Shown: positions 58,801-64,000 of the stretch, piece by piece | Numbering within the stretch: the stretch's first letter is position 1 | How the letters are laid out: each line of letters begins with the position of its first letter | Assembly: GCA_944548615.1 (NCBI GenBank) | Contig: OX155951.1 | Coordinates: 41,335,964-41,399,963, forward strand | Direction: 5' to 3' | DNA: 64,000 nt | Source of the DNA: Micropterix aruncella | Lineage: Eukaryota; Arthropoda; Insecta; Lepidoptera; Micropterigidae | Made by a program: the position numbers and the translations under genes | Notes under the pieces: model-generated | Seen by the model: only the letters and a program-made list of their open reading frames with translations | What the model was told of the DNA's origin: nothing | Database searches by the model: none

Positions 58801-60419
58801 ATCCCCACGACTTACGGACAGGGAGATTGCAAATTTTTAGCATCAAGAAATTACAGTATACTGACTTCTGATATACAGAATCTATCTTATCCTCGACTTG
58901 GCTAGACCTAACTTATCCCAAACTTTAAAAAATTACCAGGTCAATACTAGAATATTTCCACAACTTCTCACAATTAACATTTCAATGTTTAATTACTATT
59001 ATTTTTTTGTTATAATTGTGATTTAAGTTTAGCAATATATCAATTACCGCCCCGAAACAGGAACGATATGTCTTAAAAGGGGTAGTAAAATCCTAATAAA
59101 CATTCTAAATTACTAGTCTTCAAGTAATGTAGACTTTGGATAAATACATAAAATTTAATTAAATGTTTAAAATTACACGACCTGGCGAATGTTCGAATTT
59201 GTGAATAGCAATAACATCGTTTTGTACGGTCATGTCCTAGTAAAACTATACGAATGCGACTGAATGTTATTATAATTCACGGAGCCGCTGATTATGCATA
59301 ATTAAATTGAAAATGAAAGCGCCCACCGCTGGACCCTTTTTCTACTTCCACCGCGTCGGGAAATTAATATCCAATATCATTACTGTTTGCTAGTCCCACG
59401 ACGACGATCTGCAACCATAAGCCAGCAACACCGTAACACCGCCGAGGAAAAAAGCAGGACCGTATTTCGCATGAATCAATCATATTCATCGTAATTCTGC
59501 ATTGTCTTCCGATGGGATGATCTTTTAACTCATTAAAGTACAGTGTCCTTTCTTGAAACCATTTCGCAAAGGCAGATCTACCAAGGATGCATTGTGATTC
59601 TTTATAGGAACAGTTGAGTTCAGTTTATTTAAAATAAAAGTGCATTAATTTCTGTACATATTGATGCTATAACTACAATGAATTTAACAATTCCATTCAA
59701 AATTATAAGTTTACAATACATAAAAATGCAAAATAAAATTATTATGGTTACAAAATTAAACACAACGCACTTTAGTAATAAGGTAATAAAACAATAGCAA
59801 ACAGTTATAAAAATTTACTCCAGAACGATCTTTTAGAATCCCTACTATGTAACAAATGAAGTAAATATATTGTAGAAATTTTAATATTACCTAAAATTAA
59901 AAGTAAATTATGTCAATTTACTATAAAATATAAATAAAATATTATTTAATAATACAAACAATGCAAAAATTCAAAGAAATAAATTAAAATCAATAAATGC
60001 TACTATTCCCAACCAATTATCAGAATGACACGAAAAACCAGAAAAATAAAAATCAATAATCAATAAATGCTACCATAATTAATCAGAATGAAATAATAAA
60101 CAAAGTGAACATAAAATCAATATTAAAAAAATAAAATGTCATTGTCACAAAAAAAATATTATCCACAATTCAAACACCTACGTAGGCAAAGCTGTAAAAT
60201 CACTGGATTTATTTTAAGTATGTATACCATGAAGAAATAAAATAACAAATAAGAAAAAACAACAAAATATTGAATAATGTAATCAAAATAATGTCAGATA
60301 ACTAATTATAAATATGTAGTCCTTGATACCTACTACTATTCCGATATCTATTGGTGTATGGTTAAAGTATTTCGATATCTTCCGGCCAAGTATGGCTTAA
60401 GTATAGCGAAGTACTTAGC
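55859..60419. other. No gene seen over 4.5 kb
   Basis: GC-rich islands at about 56215-56520 and 57530-57850, poly-C at about 57044-57062, and a unique-looking stretch at 59275-59470. From 59600 to 60350 the DNA is very AT-rich with A-rich short repeats. Frames across the islands have no known domain. Confidence 0.4.
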
Positions 60420-60759
60420 AGTATTATTAGACTTGGCCAAATCATTTGACACTGTCTCTGTGTATGCGAGAGATCGCTAGATTGGTTCACGGACTATATC
60501 ACTAATAAAAAACTCAACCTGAGAGGCATGGTGAGCAACGTCACTGTTATAAATTTTGGAGTACCACAAGGCAGCATCTTTGGGCTTATTTTTTCATAAT
60601 TAATGGTATCAAAATACACACCTCTATAATATTTAGCAGAAGCAGCAATGATTCACATGTGCTCAATGATTTCACGTGTTCCATGTGTAGTGGTCGAAAT
60701 GCTAACACAATAAAATATCTGAAACTAACTGGAAGTTCTATTGATTTTGATGGAGGGTA
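60420..60759 (+). pseudogene. LINE RT remnant (plus)
   Basis: Plus frames show AVLLDLAKSFDTVS, DWFTDYITNKKLNLRG and INFGVPQGSIFG: motif A and the VPQGS motif of LINE reverse transcriptases, with frameshifts between. Ends at the inverted-repeat element that follows. Confidence 0.75.
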
Positions 60760-61078
60760 CACTGAAAAAAATATTGGATTGATTCTTACATAATCATTTT
60801 GTTTTTACGATTTATATACAGAATAACGATGTTTCAATCGTAATTTTGTTGAATTACAAGGAATGTTGTTGAAACTCCATTACTCGATTATATGAAGGTA
60901 TCAACATTTTCCTTGCGGTTAATACGGAAATAACAGTATACTTTAGTTTCAACATTTATTCATGTGTCCGACTATAACCGTATTTATACTACTACATGCG
61001 TCATGTCATTTCATACTTATGGACCACAGTCCGAGTTATATACGTAATCCTTGAAACATCGTTATATTTTTCTCAGTG
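60760..61078. mobile_element. Possible 319-bp MITE
   Basis: Ends CACTGAAAAAAATAT and, on the complement, CACTGAGAAAAATAT (14 of 15 identical). No target duplication seen and no second copy in this window. Confidence 0.45.
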
Positions 61079-61524
61079 TTGTTCCAATAAGGAAAAAATC
61101 TTTTTTAGTTGTTTTCCTTTTGTCGTTTTTTCTATTCCCAATGTGTATTTCCATGTGCCCTACGCTTATGCCATTAAAAGCGCACAACGTTGAAATGATT
61201 GTGAATCGATTTTTCATTCGTGTTTGATGGGGAAAAGTGCGCCTTGAGCGGGCGACCCGCATCCCGCAGGAAATCAATACTGTTTGTGTGGACGTTGCGC
61301 TGGGGCATCGGCGGGTTTACCGTTTGCTGACATTGAATGCCGATTCCATATTATATGATTTGTACGTGGCGTTTGATGCTGCTATTCCTAAACGAAAATC
61401 AGAGATTGCGATATTATTTAATTTAGATTCGCAAACATGGCTGGTTACTTCGATTTCCTATTAAGTATGCCCTAATTTAAAATGTGTATTCGATTTCTCA
61501 ATGCCAAATAACGTTTTAGAAACC
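61079..61524. other. No gene supported
   Basis: A 75-codon plus frame at 61237-61464 crosses a mixed-composition segment. No domain recognised. Confidence 0.35.
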
Positions 61525-61924
61525 TTTCAGTGTTGCCTATCAGCGACATGCAGGTGGCGCTGATAGCATTGTCCAGGAAACTAATAGCAATTTATTCGAC
61601 CATGACATAGCATTGATAATAAATGTGTTTTTATAAAGGACTGATTGATTATAAACACCCGATTATTTAAATAATGATAACAATAATACATTCAATAATT
61701 AGTGCCATCTATCGATTTTTTATATAGGCTTATTAGAACACAGAAATACTACGGAGAAAAAGAATGCCATTACATAATCGGAGCATTAAAGTGCGTAAAT
61801 ATTACGCATCGAAACCTGTATACCGAATTAGAAATTGACATCTTTATTTAAATAATATTAAAATAATAAGAAATATGATTTTGAAAATCGTTCGTTATGA
61901 TATTATTGGTTATATTGATTATAT

Positions 61925-62008
61925 TATTGATTGTAAGAGGTTTCGGCATGATATTAATCCCGCCCAATGCGAAATTTAGCAGTAAAGGGTAAGTAACAAA
62001 CAAACAAA
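61925..62008 (+). mobile_element. SINE tail fragment in TA-MITE
   Basis: The stretch gattgtaagaggtttcggca, ttaatcccgcccaatgcgaaat and aacaaacaaac is a diverged SINE tail, without head. Confidence 0.55.
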
Positions 62009-62058
62009 ATTATTATTATATTTTGAGATAGGACACCGTATAGAGCGCCATCTATAGT

Positions 62059-62710
62059 CAGGTCCAGATTTAAACTCGATGGCCCGATATGGGGCGCCTT
62101 GTGAGATATGGGGACCAAAATTGCTCACTCGCCCCCTGACTACCAGTTTAGAAGGATATCTCCGTCTGGAATTAACCTTCAGGATACCTCCTACCTCCTG
62201 GTTACAGGAACGAGGTCGCTTGCGCAGACCTCTCTCTTATAAAGCGGTGATACGGTGTCTACTAAATCTATCGCCGACCACGGCATCCTTTGCCCGGCTT
62301 ATTCACCCGGGATCGGAAGGCCGAATGGTCGTTTCAAGAGCAGTTGCCATAAGGTTAACAACCACCCCCGCTCTAAAGAAAACATTACTGTTCCCAGACT
62401 CCCCCGGCTTTTAGTCGGAGTGCACAATCGATTAGCTGACGCCGCACGGTGCGCAAACCGTCCAGGAGCGCCCGAAGGTTGACTCCTAGGGGAGACCCGC
62501 AGGCCATCGTCCTACCCTGTCTCTCCCTTCTGCGTCGAGGCCGCCAGATAGGTGTTGACCCGTGAGTGTGACCGACCCTGAACGAATGGGTCTTCGTGGC
62601 CAACTCTATCCGGGGCCCCTTAGCTCCTCAGCCTTTTTTTTTGAGGTCCCTCAAGAAAGTGGGGGCCCTAAGCTATAGCTTGTGTAGCTTATACGTAAAT
62701 CCTGCACTGT
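62059..62710. mobile_element. hAT-like MITE with 8-bp target duplication
   Basis: Ends caggtccagattta and, on the complement, cagtgcaggattta. Flanking 8-mers tctatagt (62051-62058) and tctataat (62711-62718) differ by one base, and their position corresponds to a single atctatggtg site in the intact TA-MITE copy. The CAG terminus and 8-bp duplication are hAT features. Most of its interior is a copy of the GC-rich retroposon. Confidence 0.7.
62140..62635 (+). mobile_element. GC-rich structured retroposon, copy G (inside hAT-like MITE)
   Basis: Keeps gaacgaggtcgcttgcgc, the hairpin CCGGCT-ttt-AGTCGG (62404-62418), ACGGT...ACCGT (about 62446-62461), CTCC...GGAG (about 62482-62493) and the end cggggccccttagctcc. 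The 5' part is missing. Either it inserted into the MITE, or the MITE captured it and could carry it. Confidence 0.7.
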
Positions 62711-62905
62711 CTATAATGCGCCGCCATGCTACCATACCCCTAGCGCCCACAAATTGAACATAAGAGAAGATTATTCAATATTTGTAACAATGAGGGCCAT
62801 ATATGCGTTGCATTTCGTAGTAAATTCCTAGCTGCCAAGTCGTTGTATGGCATTGAGCAGTCTAATACGCTACATAATCAATGTCTATATGAAGCTCGAT
62901 AAGGC

Positions 62906-63569
62906 GCCCGATGACGTCAGCGTCATCTTTCAGCGCTTGCTTTGTACAACTGCATATTGATTTGGGTACCTCTGCCTTGTATGAACTTTCGACACACGGT
63001 TCGAGGATATAACATGCAACATCCGCGGATATATTCTAAGTAAAGAAAAAAGGAGGAATTCCTCCGACGACGATCGGCTATCGCGTTGAATATTCGGAGC
63101 ACGTCCGAGTCGGCTGCGCGCGCTCGTCGCGTCGCCGGGACATCTCACGAAATAACCTAGCCGTACAAAAATAAACTACATTCCGGTAAAAATTCGTCCG
63201 CTCCGTCGAAAAATTGTTAGTCATCCCGTTGCATCATCCGCCTTAAAATATACTCCACGAAGACGCTGGCGCATCCAGCGTATTCAAAAGAGAACCATCA
63301 AGAATGATATGTAAATATCGTACCGCATTTTGTGAATTTATTGTGTTTGATAATATGGATTTCAGATGTTGCCTTTCTCGACATCACGGGAGATATAGCC
63401 ACTAAGGTTAAAAGGCTGTAAAATGTTCCATTCGCTTTATTTATGACCTAAGAAAGTATGGTTCGGGAAAGAGTCCGAGAAAGAATAGTTCGGGATCTAG
63501 CGACAAAAAAGTGCAAGGGTTTTGTAAAAGCTGATCAAACAGTATTTTGACCATAGAATTCCGAAGTAA
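62906..63569. other. No gene seen
   Basis: GC-rich patch at about 63060-63150; otherwise AT-rich without a recognised feature. Confidence 0.4.
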
Positions 63570-63580
63570 TCCGAATTTGT

Positions 63581-64000
63581 AAGTTTTTACTTTTTGCTGA
63601 CGATATGAAATTGTACGCACCTGTTAATTCCCTTGACGACTGTCAATTGGTCCAGGATGATCTAGATAGACTATCTCTTTATTGCGCCTCGAATCGTTTA
63701 TTCCTGAATGCTGCGAAATGTGCTACCGTTAGTTTTACGCGGAAAAACAATATTCTACCATTTATTTATACTGTCAATGGTTTCTCGATAACCAAAAAAA
63801 ATGCAATCCGGGATCTAGGTGTTCTTTTAGATAGTAAGTTATTATATAACTCCCACATAGATAACATCATGAAAAAAGCATATAGTATGTTAGGTTTCAT
63901 ACTTCGAACTTCAAAACATTTCGCAGTTAAAAATTCTCTATTACTCTTGTACTACGCTTTCGCCCGCAGTCACCTCGAATATGATTCTCAAATATGGTCT
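63581..64000 (+). pseudogene. LINE RT fragment running off the right edge
   Basis: One plus frame, open for 140 codons to the window end, reads KFLLFADDMKLY (catalytic FADD), LFLNAAKCATVSF, IRDLGVLLDSKL and AFARSHLEYDSQIW: the RT palm and thumb region of a Jockey/CR1-like LINE. Sequence before about 63,580 lacks the upstream RT motifs, so the copy is 5'-truncated; its 3' end lies outside the window. No stop is seen, so it may be fairly young. Confidence 0.85.

Larger units (their letters stand above)
61525..62905. mobile_element. TA-MITE, copy 3 (split by later insertions)
   Basis: Left part (catgcaggtggcgctgatag, gactgattgattataaac, aaacctgtataccgaatta) and right part (aatgcgccgccatgctacca, gcgttgcatttcgtag, tatggcattgag) match the full copy at 8761-9435 in order. 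A SINE tail fragment (about 61925-62008) and a hAT-like MITE (62059-62710) interrupt it. Confidence 0.75.

Overview
This window looks like a lepidopteran intergenic region in which almost everything recognisable is a mobile element. The lepidopteran call rests on three copies of the short LEP1-type Helitron (TC start, CTAG end), on a tRNA-headed SINE whose 3' tail recurs five times, on Jockey/CR1-like LINE fragments, and on a BEL/Pao LTR retrotransposon. The background is AT-rich and broken by short GC-rich islands. I found no host protein-coding gene or exon that I could support. The species cannot be told from the sequence.

Layout. 1-656: end of a LINE with a restriction-like endonuclease domain, minus strand, running off the left edge. 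4.9-9.4 kb: SINE, a copy of an unnamed GC-rich retroposon, two Helitrons and a 675-bp TA-flanked MITE. 10.4-15 kb: LINE 3' fragment, a 28-bp minisatellite at its 5' junction, a full retroposon copy and a broken mariner. 16-19.2 kb: a second SINE and more LINE fragments. 19,265-29,652: a complete BEL/Pao element with 2,304-bp LTRs, a 5-bp target duplication, a tRNA-Tyr primer site and one open gag-pol frame of 1,915 codons, inserted into a minus-strand LINE. 30-38.5 kb: two 5S-rRNA-derived SINE copies, a ~610-bp TA microsatellite, a 25-bp perfect hairpin and a Ty3/Gypsy RNase H remnant. 39-54.7 kb: Jockey RT remnant, two TTAA-flanked MITEs, four more retroposon copies, SINE, LINE and Helitron. 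55-64 kb: mostly unannotated sequence, then an RT remnant, a MITE stack (TA-MITE, hAT-like MITE, retroposon) and the start of another LINE RT that leaves the right edge.

Two things stand out. The BEL/Pao element looks intact and very young: its LTRs appear identical by eye. The other is a dispersed ~0.62-0.67-kb GC-rich element, seven copies here, with no protein I recognise, no terminal inverted repeats and no poly(A) tail. It is flanked by 10-13-bp target duplications and carries hairpins whose stems change in a pairing-preserving way between copies. I do not recognise this family; it is the best candidate here for something undescribed.

The elements are not a cooperating gene set. Their nesting gives a relative chronology: plus-strand LINE, then minus-strand LINE, then BEL/Pao in one place; TA-MITE, then hAT-like MITE holding the GC-rich retroposon in another.
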